From Aphis gossypii (Eukaryota > Arthropoda > Insecta > Hemiptera > Aphididae), in NCBI RefSeq assembly GCF_020184175.1, contig NC_065530.1, positions 3,162,001 through 3,226,000 of the forward strand: DNA of 64,000 bases, given 5' to 3'. Below, piece after piece: positions 36,727-48,684 of this stretch. Under the pieces are notes generated by a model. That model was given only the letters and a program-made list of their open reading frames with translations. It was not told the DNA's origin and did no database searches. Numbering within the stretch: position 1 is the first letter of the stretch; each line of letters begins with the position of its first letter. The position numbers and the translations under genes are program-made.

Positions 36727-39700
36727 ATGAAGGTGGTGTATTTCTGGTTAATACATTTTTATTTAATGTTTGGTACGTAATATAATGTTAATACAGTTTA
36801 AATTATAAAAATATATAATATTGACGACTAGTTGGTTATATTACTTGTATGAAAAAAAAGGTAGGTAATACAATTAATTATTATCTTTAGTCAAAAGTTT
36901 TTAAATATTAATACAATAATACAAGTTTTTGAAAACAATAATATGTCATATTATTATTGAATAAAAAAATAATAAGATATAAAACTGATAAAATGTTCGT
37001 TATTTCAAAAACTTATAAAAATAATATTTTGCCCTTATATATGCTACATACTTGTATTAGTTGTATTATAATTTAATTGATGATAATAATGTATTAATAA
37101 ATTAAGATAAAATTTACTTAAAAACATTTTTATATTTACTTTTACAAAGGTTTTATTTTTTTAATTTTCAATAACATGATGGAAATATAATGTACTTTAG
37201 ATTTTAGTTATACTTTATAGTTGTATCTACTCGTATCTATATGTAAAAGTCATTTTAGGGTTAAAAACAAAGAATGTTATTAGTATAATGCTGTACCAAC
37301 TATGATTTTTATCAAATGGTAAACAGACAATTGAAAATCGCAAAAAAAAAAGTCATAGGTATGTCTAGATAGTCTAGGATAGTCAGTCCACATCATAATT
37401 TTATGAATGGACAACTGTTCTTCATTTTTGTTTTATTCTGTTTTTAATTTTGATTAGTTATTAATTTTAACTAATGTATAGTCTATACAATCTATTTTAA
37501 GTTAACCGTAATGAAATACTTCCTTTGATAAAAATTATCTTTTCTTTTTACATTCTAAAGTATTTTAGTGTTTTGATGGAACGTATATCTATGCAATTTA
37601 TAAAGCGATCATTACAATATTTGAAACAACGAATTTGAGACACCAACATCAATTTTCCCATCATATTACGAAGTGTATGCAATGTGTCATAAAAAAAGTT
37701 TTTCCTGCATACTAATAATATTGGTACATATCGGAAGCCTTTAACATTAAATTTCATCATATTATCTGGATTAAAAAGCCAAGTATTTATTTTTGTAGTA
37801 AAACTTCTTTACAGAAGGTGTGAAAAAAATGACATTCGGGCACCCTCAACATTATGGTCGGGTGTGACAATAACCGAGTGTGCGTAATGATATGATGATG
37901 ATTGTTATGTAGTTTTATTGTTACATTTTGATATAATCTTATCTGTAGTAGTTACGATGATTTTATAACAGTACTGTGTGATCATATATTTTTACATCTC
38001 ACGTAAAAAAAAAGAAAAAAAAGAGGAAAATTGAGTAAAGTAATGAAAAAAATCGTACAATTTTTAAATGTTATTTTCTTTTTAAAATTTATTCTAATAC
38101 AAATCAAATACTCTATCACAGCTGTTCCCAACCCAAGGGCCGTGAACCATATAATATTAAATATTATAAATATTTAAAACAATATAATTATATATTTTTG
38201 TTATATTCCTAATAATATTGCTGGTTAAAATAATATTTAATCAATATTAACTACAATATACAATAAGTGTTCGATTGACGGTATCAAACGTTTGAATGTA
38301 TTGAAATATTATGAATTATTACGTGAGACCAGCTAAGTTCTCAGTTACTCCCAAAATACACACTCCATGTGTAAATATAAATATGCAGGAAGTGTTAGAT
38401 GATTCACAATATGTGCCAAAAGTGATTTCTCAAATACCAAAACACTAAGTATTATTTAATGAACATTTGAGGATTTAAGTTTGTTTTGATTTATGGAAAA
38501 AATTAATGTAACTGGCATCTATGCGTGAGACTATTGTTGAGTATTGTCCTCATACAATGGATTTTTCACGGTTACCTATTGTCTTTATTCAATAGACCAT
38601 GTTGTTTTTGGTTTAAGGAGTATGTAAAATACACAATCTATATTTATAGATCTAACACTAGAAAATAAAAATATATGTGAAATGAGAAAAAAATGTACTT
38701 AAATTAAAATAAAAGATGAAGAAAGAAACCAATCAATGGCGACTCCTCCTTTTTTGAGTTGATCTAATATTATGAGTATATTAGTTGTTAAAGGCTTTAG
38801 GTATTTATTTCTTATTCATCACAATTAATTAATATTACTTATTTGAAACATCAAAAATGTATGTAACAATACCACAATGGTCTATACTTATAGTTTATAA
38901 TATGCACAATTTAATAATATATATATATATAAAACAGATCATTATGATTTATATTACTACACCAATTAAAATTACAAATTAATTTTTCAGGAATATGCGT
39001 TTTTTGTGACAAAGAACTTGAAAGACGACAAACTGCATCATATTGCATAATGTTGGTAACTTTTATATTAATTATTATTATATTATGCTATTAAAAGCAT
39101 CGAAAATAGGGTAGCTCTGGGAAGATGTCGACCCAAACACCTTAACCTGCTCTATACTAATCAATATACTAGCTATAATACCTTATGTAAATTATTGTAC
39201 ATTCATCATATTCATACATTACACATAAATTTATACATTTCTTATGACTTTATCTTATACTATATAATAGAAATAATATAGTAATAATCTATTGGGGAGA
39301 TTTAATATAGTGTTCTATTTCACATTTAATTTTTTTAAACCTAAACTATTACCTACGTAGTAATGAAAAAAATGGGTTAGAAACCCCTGAGAATTTTTAA
39401 TTTTTTCTCATTTATGCCACTTCTTATTATTATGTTTATAGAATATACGATAAGATAAAACATAGCATGGCTTCATTAACTATTGTGATGTAATTACAGA
39501 AATTCCGAGGACACGTTTAATTGTTCAAATGGACTGTGCATTGATACGTCGGCTGTCTGTGATGGTCATGCAGATTGTTCAGATGGTTCAGATGAGACCA
39601 GCGATTTGTGTGCTAAACTAACGTATGGGAAAATATGACTATAACTTAAATCAACAATAAAAAGTTTTAATTTAATTTAATACTATGTACCTATTTGTAT

Positions 39701-42700
39701 AATATAGATGTAAAAGTTATGAATATCGATGTCAATATGGAGCTTGTGTGGATAATGTTAAAAAATGCAATGGAAAAATTGATTGTATCGATGGTTCTGA
39801 TGAAAACTTAACCGAATGTAAACTAAGATCTATAAACCGCACTAAACATATCAATGGGTCGTCCAAATGTCTGTAAGCGTTTTTTAATCATACTTACTTT
39901 TATTCATAATATTTTTATTACATTTACTTAATCAAACTAAAAAAAATATTCTTGAATATTCATTTTCATATATATTTATACATACTACCAGTACAATTTA
40001 TTTGTTATTTAATTCTAATGATGCAATTTATTTTAGGTATAATATTGTATAAATGCGTAATGATAATATGCACTTAATTTTTCGTATAATACCTAATTGA
40101 TGTATAATTACCTATATATATATCATACATGATAGGTATCCAATATCAAATATTATATTGTATAATAAATATTGATTTTAAAACTTTACACATCTTTATG
40201 TTTAAGTTTTTGTTTTATTTAAAGCGAAAATCAATACAAGTGTAAATACAAGGTATACATGGGCAATGTATTGAACAACTTTTGATGGAACTCGAAATTG
40301 TAAAGTTGGGTCTGATAAAAATTTATATAGCATTTGTTAACATATTTTCAATAAGTGTTCTAAATAAACTTATTTTAAAGGTTAATATTTTTTTTTTGTA
40401 TTATATAATTTGTTTCAAGGAATGGTTCAATAGATTTCTACTCGCTGTGTTTTATTTAATTTATCATCGATTTATCGATGTAACTTAGATAATTTATCAT
40501 ATTATTGATATTTTAATTGATATTTGTAATTTAAGGAGTTTATGTGTTTTACCAACTGCAGAAGGGATTATATATTCTTACAAAGGTTCAAATAATGTTC
40601 TACCTCACGGGACATTAATTTATCCTCGTCGCATTGTAATTGAGAACTGTGAAATTGGATATTATAAGGCTTACCCCAATAGTTTTAGGGTTTGTAAAGG
40701 TAATGGAAAATGGATAACGAATTCTGAAAAATTGTGTTTTAGTAAGTTATATATTTCAATATTTTTACTGTAATAATTTATTACAACATTTATTTATTGT
40801 AACGATTATAATTTGTATAATATGCTATATACTCAGCTCCATTATCAGATAATAATAAAATGATATAAAATACATTCAGGAAGATTTGACTTATTGGTAT
40901 TACGTTTTATTATTATTTCACTTTGTATTCGAATTTAAAATAAAAACGTTTTTTCGTAAATTTAAATGAACATTAAAACATTGTTTTGAGTCAATATTTA
41001 AACTAATTTATTTCTCATAACCCTAAACACATTGTCTTTTATAATTATTCAAATAGGTGATTTTATAACAGTGCACTGACATAATTTTAATCCTTCTACA
41101 TTATGATATTATTTTCATTCTATAGCTATAGTTAGTTATAATATTTATTATTTATACTGGCGATCAAAATTATTTTAGATTGCGGTAAACCATATGTCAA
41201 ACACAAATTATTGATTGATAATGGTAAGACAGCACATGTTGGAACAGCACCTTGGAATGTTGGAATTTATCGATTTAATGAAGATAATTCCATATATGAC
41301 TTGATATGTGGAGGATCAATAATTTCTTCAAATTTAGTTGTTTCTGGTAAAAACTTTATTATGTATATAAAATTTTAAAATGAATGATAATTATTTGAAT
41401 AAAATCTTTAGCGGCTCATTGTTTTTGGCAAAAAGATATGGTATCTAATATAATACCAATATACGATGACCTGTATAAAATTGCTGTTGGAAAATATAAT
41501 AGAGATTTGACAATAATTGACAATGATTTTACTCAAATAATAAATGTAAGTTTTAAGCGTAAATTAGAATCTTATACACGAATAATAGGTACTATGATAC
41601 AATATACCTATATTAAAACGAAACAATTTCATAGGTGCAAACAATTTATCTGAAAGAAGATTATTATGGGTATAATCGGTTCTATTCTGATGATATAGCT
41701 GTTATCGTATTAAAAAACAGAATTTCTATTAGTAGTGGTGTGGCACCAGTTTGTGTTGATTGGAGTGGTAAATATAATGTACAGAATGGAGCTCAAGGAA
41801 AGGTTTGTTTGATAAATAATTAGAAATTAAAATTATGATTTCATCATTCTAAAACCATATTTTACTACTGTTAATTTGTATGTAAATAGTCAAAGACTGT
41901 AAAAGACTCTGCTATATTATACATGGTTGTTATTGTATCATTTAAAATAGTACTGAAAATAAAAATCTTATCATTTAAATTGCAAAACCACTCAATATTA
42001 TTCTTGTTTCTTATTTGTTCGATTTTAAAAATGATAAAACCTCGATCAGTTAGACTTAATTTAAATAATTAAATTTATTAATATTACTAAAATATACATA
42101 GTTACATTGAAAGAGATTAGTATTATTATACATTATAAAACGGTTTTATACTTTCACAGATTGTTGGTTGGGGAAAAACGGAGAAAGATACATTAAGTTC
42201 TGTTTTATTAGAAACAACTTTATCATACATCGATCACAATTCTTGTCGAAGCATGTATACAAATGGATTTCAGATGTTTGTGACTATTGATAAGTTTTGT
42301 GCTGGGTCTGCATTAGGTAATAAAATATTTAATTATTTGATTTTTTTTTTAACAATCATTATAATACAATTATATACATTGTAATTGCATATGCCAATTG
42401 ATCATAAATATTACCAACTATTTTTAATTAATGATGTATAATATATATATAATTAAGAATTAACTTATTACATAGGTACATCAATATTGTGTGAATCCTA
42501 GACTATAAATCTGAGTTATAAAAACTTAATTAAAATTATTGACTTTTTTGTGATTCTCTAAATAGTCTAAATCTATAAACAATAATTTTACGCTTAAAGG
42601 CAAAATAATTGTTCACTTGTACTCGTATTTATTTTTATTGTCATAGGTATACAATTTACAAAAAAACCGATAACCATATGTCATATTACTTATATATTAT

Positions 42701-43009
42701 CTGTATTAAACCTACAGCACAATGGCCGTATGAATAATTTGTCATTAGAATAAAATATCTTTAGTTTCAGGACCAGGGGTTTGTGAAGGTGACAGTGGTT
42801 CAGGCTTAACGTTTTTACATTCTGGTTTTTATTATTTAACCGGAATAGTAAGTCTCAAGGATCCAAACACAAATAATTCAATAGCAGTTTTTACAGATGT
42901 TAAATATCACATTAAATGGCTTCATGAACTATATAAAAAATATACTTTTTATGAAAGTCACTATACAAATAATACAATAGATAAGTCAAATTTTATGGTA
43001 AGTAAATAG
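36727..43009 (+). CDS. Modular serine protease, copy C (LDLa x2, Sushi, S1); likely fused to copy D
   Basis: Exons: 36727-36772 (signal, MKVVYFWLIHFYLMFG), 38991-39051, 39500-39622, 39708-39872, 40536-40741 (Sushi), 41179-41346, 41412-41545, 41635-41802, 42160-42316, 42771-43009. LDLa3 survives only as a frameshifted relic, LDLa4 is absent and the Wonton-like exon is a short remnant. All three had symmetric phases, so joining LDLa2 to Sushi and Sushi to protease keeps the frame. Triad His259, Asp321, Ser418 (CEGDSGSG); the activation bond is after Leu (KLL|IDNG). Read straight through, it ends at TAG 43007-43009. A consensus GTAAGT at 42998 lies four codons before that stop and would splice in frame to 43421, the start of copy D. 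I favour the fused product, because D has no signal peptide or promoter and no AATAAA lies between them. Position 191 is Cys, but no Cys partner is seen at 220. Confidence 0.85.
38311..38448 (+). other. Short open frame in intron 1 of copy C, unrecognised
   Basis: A 45-codon frame beginning MNYYVRPAKFSVTPKIHT, with two further Cys-free polar segments after a stop. It has an unremarkable context and no matching splice signals in the register of the protease exons. A decayed transposon fragment is the likeliest reading: a CAGCTGTTCCCAACC sequence at about 38121 recalls a hAT end. I assign no function. Confidence 0.2.
40225..40345 (+). pseudogene. Decayed LDLa3 exon of copy C
   Basis: After an intact-looking acceptor (AAAG|C) the sequence follows the LDLa3 exon of A and B. 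A roughly 13-base insertion near 40247-40260 shifts the frame, the SDE region reads TCTGATAAAA, and the donor GTGAGT is gone. The exon cannot be used in frame. The next LDLa exon has no counterpart at all between here and the Sushi exon at 40536. Confidence 0.75.
40804..40860 (+). pseudogene. Remnant of the Wonton-like exon in copy C
   Basis: GATTATAATTT, then CTCCATTATCAGATAATA (about 40837) match the end of the preceding intron and the start of the Wonton-like exon of copy D (near 43711-43765). The match stops after about 25 exon bases, so most of the 216-base exon was deleted. Reading from the nearest AG gives a stop within ten codons. Confidence 0.65.
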
Positions 43010-43420
43010 TTTAAGTCAAAGTTTACATGAATAGATTTTTACTTTTGTGTAACAATTTATAACAGTTCATTCTTAGCGATTGTTCTTTTGAATTAAACTT
43101 AATATGGCATAGTATATATAGATAATATCTAAGTAGGTATTATGTATTTGGTTAATATTTATAAGTTTGAATAGTTTTTTTACATAAAAAAATTGTAAAA
43201 TGTATATAATATATAAATGATATAAATAATTTTCTAACGGAATCACTGACTATTAAATGAGCATGATTGTATAATGTATACATTTATTATTTTTTAATAG
43301 GTATTAATATTAATTTTTAAGTATTAAGTTAACTTAGTTAAACTTTATATCAACTTCTGCCTTAGCGCTATCAATTTTTTAAAATTTTATATTTTTTATT
43401 AATTAATTATAATATTATAG

Positions 43421-46362
43421 GTTACGAAAAATGTTTGCGTTTTACCAACTGCCGAAGGGGTTATATATTCTTACGAAGGTTCAGATAAAATTTTATCTCG
43501 CGGTACATTAATTAATCCTCATCGTATTATAATTCAGAATTGTGAAATTGGATACTATAAGGCTTACCCCAATAGTTTTAGGGTTTGTCAAGGTAACGGA
43601 AAATGGATATCGAATTCTGAGAAGTTATGTTTTAGTAAGTTATGTATTTTATATTAAATATGTATACTGAAATAATTACCTTTTTATTTAAATAATATAT
43701 ATTCCATATTTGATTATAATTTGGCATGTTTATAGAAATGTGTCCACCTCTATTATCAGATAATGTAGATATTAAATGTACTCTAAATGGTAAGTTCGCT
43801 AATTGTTCAAATCCATCAATACCCGATACAATAGCTATACCATCATGTAAGCCGACATACATTTCATTGATTAGACAAGAAAAGACGCCAGTGGAATTAC
43901 ATTGTCAGTCTAATGGAATGTGGAATAATCAACTATATAAATGCATTCCACGTAATTGTAATTTTTTTTTTATGTATTATGAAAATTAAAATTTAAGATG
44001 AACAAATAATTGTTTGATCGAGTACAATCGTTTATTATAAATGTTTATTAGGAAGTCTTATATGCAATAGGTATTTGTATCTCTAACCTCCACCTACATA
44101 GATAAATTTTATTCTGGTAAAATTATTTTTTATAATTTGAGATAAATCTTAGTGTCAAAATAATTTTTACTGTCAATACACCTATTATAGGGGTTATAAA
44201 ATAAAAAAATATATATTTTTTTGAGAATTCAGGTACCTATTGGTTTTACAATGTATTATTATTTCACTTTGTATTGGAGTTAAAAATAATATAATATTTT
44301 TTTTTAATTTAAATGAATACCTATTAAAACATTGTTTTGAAACGATTAACTACTTTATTTATCATATATTTCCCAAAATACTATTTTTTATTATTAATGA
44401 AATGGTTGATTCTATGAAAGTGCACTGACTGACATCCTCTTAAAGTTTTAACTCTTAAGACTTCAACACTATGGTTTAGTCTTTAGGTATTATATAGGTA
44501 TTGTTGTTACTTATTAATTTTTGTAATTTGTATATTTTGTATTCAAATATTATTTTAGATTGTGGTAGAGTACATAATGATGGCAAAATATTGATTAATA
44601 ATGGTAAGACATCACATTTTGGAACAGTCCCATGGAATGTTGGAATATATAAATTTAATGAAGATAGTTCCATGTATGACTTGATATGCGGAGGATCAAT
44701 AATTTCTCCAAATTTAGTTGTTTCTGGTATAATCTGTTCAATATGTTTAAAACCTAAGAAAGAATGATAATTATTTGAATAAAATCTTTAGCGGCTCATT
44801 GTTTTTGGCAAAAAGATATGGTATCTAATATAATATCAATAAATGATGGTTTATACAGAATTGCTGTTGGAAAATATAATAGAGATTTGACACTAATTGA
44901 CAATGATTTTACTCAAATAATAGATGTAAGTTATAAGTGTAAAAGTAGAATCTTATAGACTAATAATAATATGTAGGTACTATATTATAATACAATATAT
45001 ATTAAAACGAAACAATTTTATAGGTGAAAACAATTTATCTGAAAGAAGATTATTATGGGTATAATCGGTTCTATTCTGACGATATAGCTGTTATTGTGTT
45101 AAAAAACAGGGTTTCTATTAGTAGTGGTGTTGCACCAGTTTGTGTTGATTGGAGTGGTAGATATAATATATCTAATGCAGCTCAAGGAAAGGTTGGCTCT
45201 TAGTATTATTTAAATATTAAAATTACGGTTTAATTATAGTTTATTTCTATACATGTATCATTATATTAATATATAATCATTGACTATTTTTAATTTGCAT
45301 ATATGAAGTCAATTTTGATCGAATTCTAAAAGTCACAAAAATTTAAATAATCGACTTTATTTAACTAATTATACACTAACTAAGAAAAGCTAAATATTAA
45401 ACTATTATTATAGTTATAAAATCATTTTTACTTTTACAGGTTGTTGGTTGGGGGAAAATGGATAATGGAACTTTAAGTCCTATTTTATTAGAAACATCGT
45501 TACCATACATCGACCATAGATCTTGTCGAAATATCTATTCAAATGGATTTAAAATATTTATGACTTATGATAAATTTTGTGCGAGTTTTACATTGGGTAA
45601 TAAAATATTTAATTATCAACACCGTGTAACCATAGTTTTTTTTTCCAACAAACTTACATAATTAATTTTATTAAACTCTTAGTATTTAACTTGAACACAT
45701 CCTTTAAATTAAATTTTAAATCGACTAAAATAAAATGTATTACCTAACTTAATTAATTAACATGTCGACATAATATGGTACTTTTATATTATATGTACCT
45801 AGTTAATAAGTAACACATTTTTTATTATTCTATATCAGTTACATTTAATCTATATTTTTCGTTTTACGTCCGTTTCTTTGAAGAACTCATCGGTAACAAC
45901 TAACAAGAATAATATCACAATTATTATGGTCATTTTCGGAAAAATTAGGTTTATTAAATTAATTTTAAACCATCTCGAGGTTCATGTGAATATGTGATAT
46001 TCATTCGCCTGTTACGTATGACCGTTACACACACAGAATCTTTACTAATACTTATTTTTTTTTTTTTTTTGGACGGTGTAGAGATGTAAATAAAGGAGTT
46101 AAAAGGGTACTAAGTAGGTACCTTAAAACAATCGTATGAATAATTTTTGACTTATGTAAAACATAATTTGATTTCAGGACAAGGAGTGTATCAGGGAGAT
46201 AGCGGTTCAGGTATAACGGTATTACACTCTAATTACTATTATTTAACTGGAGTGGTAAGTGTCAAGGATCCCAGCATAAATAATTCAATAGCAGTTTTTA
46301 CAAATGTTAAACACCACATCCAATGGCTTCATGCACTGTATAACAAATATATACCTACATAG
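43421..46362 (+). CDS. Modular serine protease unit D (Sushi, Wonton-like, S1), probable 3' half of the copy C gene
   Basis: Exons: 43421-43634 (Sushi), 43736-43951 (Wonton-like), 44559-44726, 44792-44925, 45024-45191, 45440-45596, 46178-46362; they end in TAG with AATAAA at 46637. The first exon starts after ATTATAG in phase 0 (GTT ACG AAA AAT), whereas the matching exon of A, B and C starts in phase 2. Phase 0 is what the GTAAGT donor at 42998 in copy C delivers. Fused to C, the predicted protein is 898 aa: signal, LDLa x2, Sushi, protease, Sushi, Wonton-like, protease. The second triad is His687, Asp749, Ser846 (YQGDSGSG), with activation after Leu (KIL|INNG). Position 191 is Tyr. The exon ending 45191 uses a weak GTTGGC donor. 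No signal exon, LDLa exon or copy of the conserved 5' flank lies in front of D, so an independent secreted protein is unlikely. Confidence 0.85.
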
Positions 46363-48059
46363 GTATTATGTCAGTGACAATAATACATCCAAGTTCAATT
46401 ATGTTTTGATGGAAATGTCATAATCATAATTAACAATAATTATAATTTAAATTTTCAATCGATATTTGTATAAATAACTACTGTTTACTCTCGAGTTACA
46501 ATTTTTCATTTAAATTACACCTAATACGTATAATATTATAAACATATTAAATTCAAATAATCTTTTCTGCATGTACTTACACATTTTGTATTGTACAACA
46601 ATCTCATGTTGATATATTAACCTGTATGTTCATGCGAATAAAAATTTCGACTTTTGTCATACGAAATAATATGATATATCTTAATACTAACTTTATCTTA
46701 TCTTATTCTATTTTATTTTATTAAAATTACAATATTACACAAGAATAATGCATGATATATCAATACTTATTTATTATATACAAGGTATGCCCTAGATATG
46801 ACGTACAAAATTAATAGACTCAAAAATCATTTTTTCAAAATAATCCACGTGGTCTGAAGAAATCAAGAAATTGTATAGCCATTAAAATTTCCGATATCCC
46901 CACTACTATTTACGGAAACCATTTGTACATAATATATGTGTAGGTATATAATTTAAAAAAAAGCTGTCATAAATATTGTGCTAAATGTAAGCATAAGATT
47001 TAAGTTTTTAAAAAGTTATTCTTGACAAAGTTAATATAGTATTCTTAGAAAATATAAGGTTAAATGATAATAATAATAATAATAATTGGTAATAAAACAA
47101 ATAATTATGCTACACATACTGATATAGGTACCTATTGTATTATAGCAGGTACCTATTTTAATGTTAATAGTAATTTGCAGACTTACTTACAGTTTACGAA
47201 ACAATAAAAGTACTTAGTGGCAAAAGTGGTTTGAGACGTTTGAGTATATACACTTTTTTGAGAATTGATCAGTTCCTTCGTCAGTTGAGTCGTACATTGA
47301 AAGTTTAAGTATTTTATTAAGTCCAAATAAGTTTTTGTACGTAAATAGAACATAGGTACAAAAAAAAAAAAATAAATAAATAATGATTTGAGATTTCATT
47401 AATTCATAATTATTTTTAGGTACCTATTGATTATATATTTTATATGATATTATAAATTATAATCAATTATTGAAATAATTTAGGTATGTACCAGTAATTT
47501 TGGATAGGTAACTCAAACATTTAATTTTTAATTAATATTGATAAAGCGACAATTTTTTGTCTAAGAAATACATTACTATATTTTTACATCTAATTTTTTA
47601 TTTTATTTTGTGTTGTTTCTTTTTACTTCGGAAGAACCATGAACTAAGATTATACATGAGAAGAACTAAGGCAAAATTATTACCGTTTTTATTTTTTATA
47701 GGCAAATTAATTTATATTGATTAATTTACATTACCTCATCTGGCAACACTGAGATTTTTTTTATCAAAGTTTGTTATCAAAATAAATAATTATTATCTAT
47801 CGGCATGATTTCGCTATTGGTGTATTGTGTATACATTATAAGAAAATTATAAAGTAATATTAATATTTCTCTATGATTTTGAGTACTATTCAGTAATATT
47901 ATATCTTAAAACCTATTTCTCAAACTTTTAATTATACAACTACTTTTTGCTGTTGGACTTATAGTACTTCAATAGCTCAGTGAAAATTAAATTACAGAAT
48001 AAATATTATTCGAAGCGAGCAGTATAATTTTAAACCGAATTAAACGAAAATATTTCGAA
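46363..48059. other. Intergenic region between the protease array and mRpS12
   Basis: AT-rich; holds the polyadenylation signal of the C-D gene (46637) and a short AAT microsatellite near 47068-47090. The last 100 bases (with TTCGAAGCGAGC) probably hold the mRpS12 start region. No other exon is supported. Confidence 0.6.
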
Positions 48060-48542
48060 ATGAATGTTCTATTACAGGGGATGAAAAATTTAGTTCTAAA
48101 TAAACCATGTAAGTGTTATCATAAATCAATAATTTTTGTTTAAAATTAATGTTAGAATTTGTTTTCATAATACTTAGTGGGAGAGACGACTAGATGTATG
48201 GCATCGCTTTATCAAATGCACAAGACTGGTCCTCATAAAAAACCAATGTTCAAACGTAATCCACTGGGCGATAATCCGTTTTTAAAAGGTGTTGTACTGA
48301 AAACACTTATAAGAAAACCAAAGAAACCAAATTCGGCCAATCGAAAGTGTGTCTTAGTACGATTAAGCAATGGCAAGGAAATGATAGCTTATATACCGGG
48401 TGAAGGACACAATCTTCAAGAACACAACGTTGTATTAGTGCGTAACGGGCGATGTAAAGATTTGCCTGGTGTAAAAATAACATGTGTTAGAGGAAAATTT
48501 GATTTACCACATGTTGTAAAAAAAACACAGACAAATTCTTAG
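48060..48542 (+). CDS. mRpS12: Mitochondrial small ribosomal subunit protein uS12m
   Basis: Component of the decoding centre of the mitochondrial 28S subunit, homologous to bacterial S12. Two exons, 48060-48108 and 48178-48542, joined in phase 1, give 137 aa, the usual length. The N-terminal 20 or so residues (MNVLLQGMKNLVLNKP) are basic/hydrophobic without acids, fitting a mitochondrial targeting sequence. The family core is unmistakable: MHKTGPHKKP, LKTLIRKPKKPNSANRKCV, YIPGEGHNLQEHNVVLVRNG and DLPGVK. The ATG at 48060 is chosen because the downstream exon alone has no suitable start before MASLYQMH. It ends tail to tail with mRpL2, whose stop is 143 bases away; AATAAA lies at 48592. Expected to be broadly expressed; no regulatory motif was recognised. 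Confidence 0.95.
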
Positions 48543-48684
48543 CTCAATAGTAATATAGATCATTATCAATTTGTTTTGTATATTAGTCATTAATAAAATT
48601 AAAATGTAATATAATTTTATTTTATTTTATTTTACACATGTTTGGTATAACAGTTTATAGTTCAATATTCTAAGTACATATATT

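Noticed and set aside
38121..38160. CAGCTGTTCCCAACC-like hAT left end in intron 1 of copy C
   Set aside because: No matching right end or 8-bp duplication found nearby; too degraded to call.
43009..43420. Possible independent promoter for unit D
   Set aside because: None of the blocks shared by the B, C and relic flanks occur here, and there is no signal exon; the fusion model explains the arrangement better.
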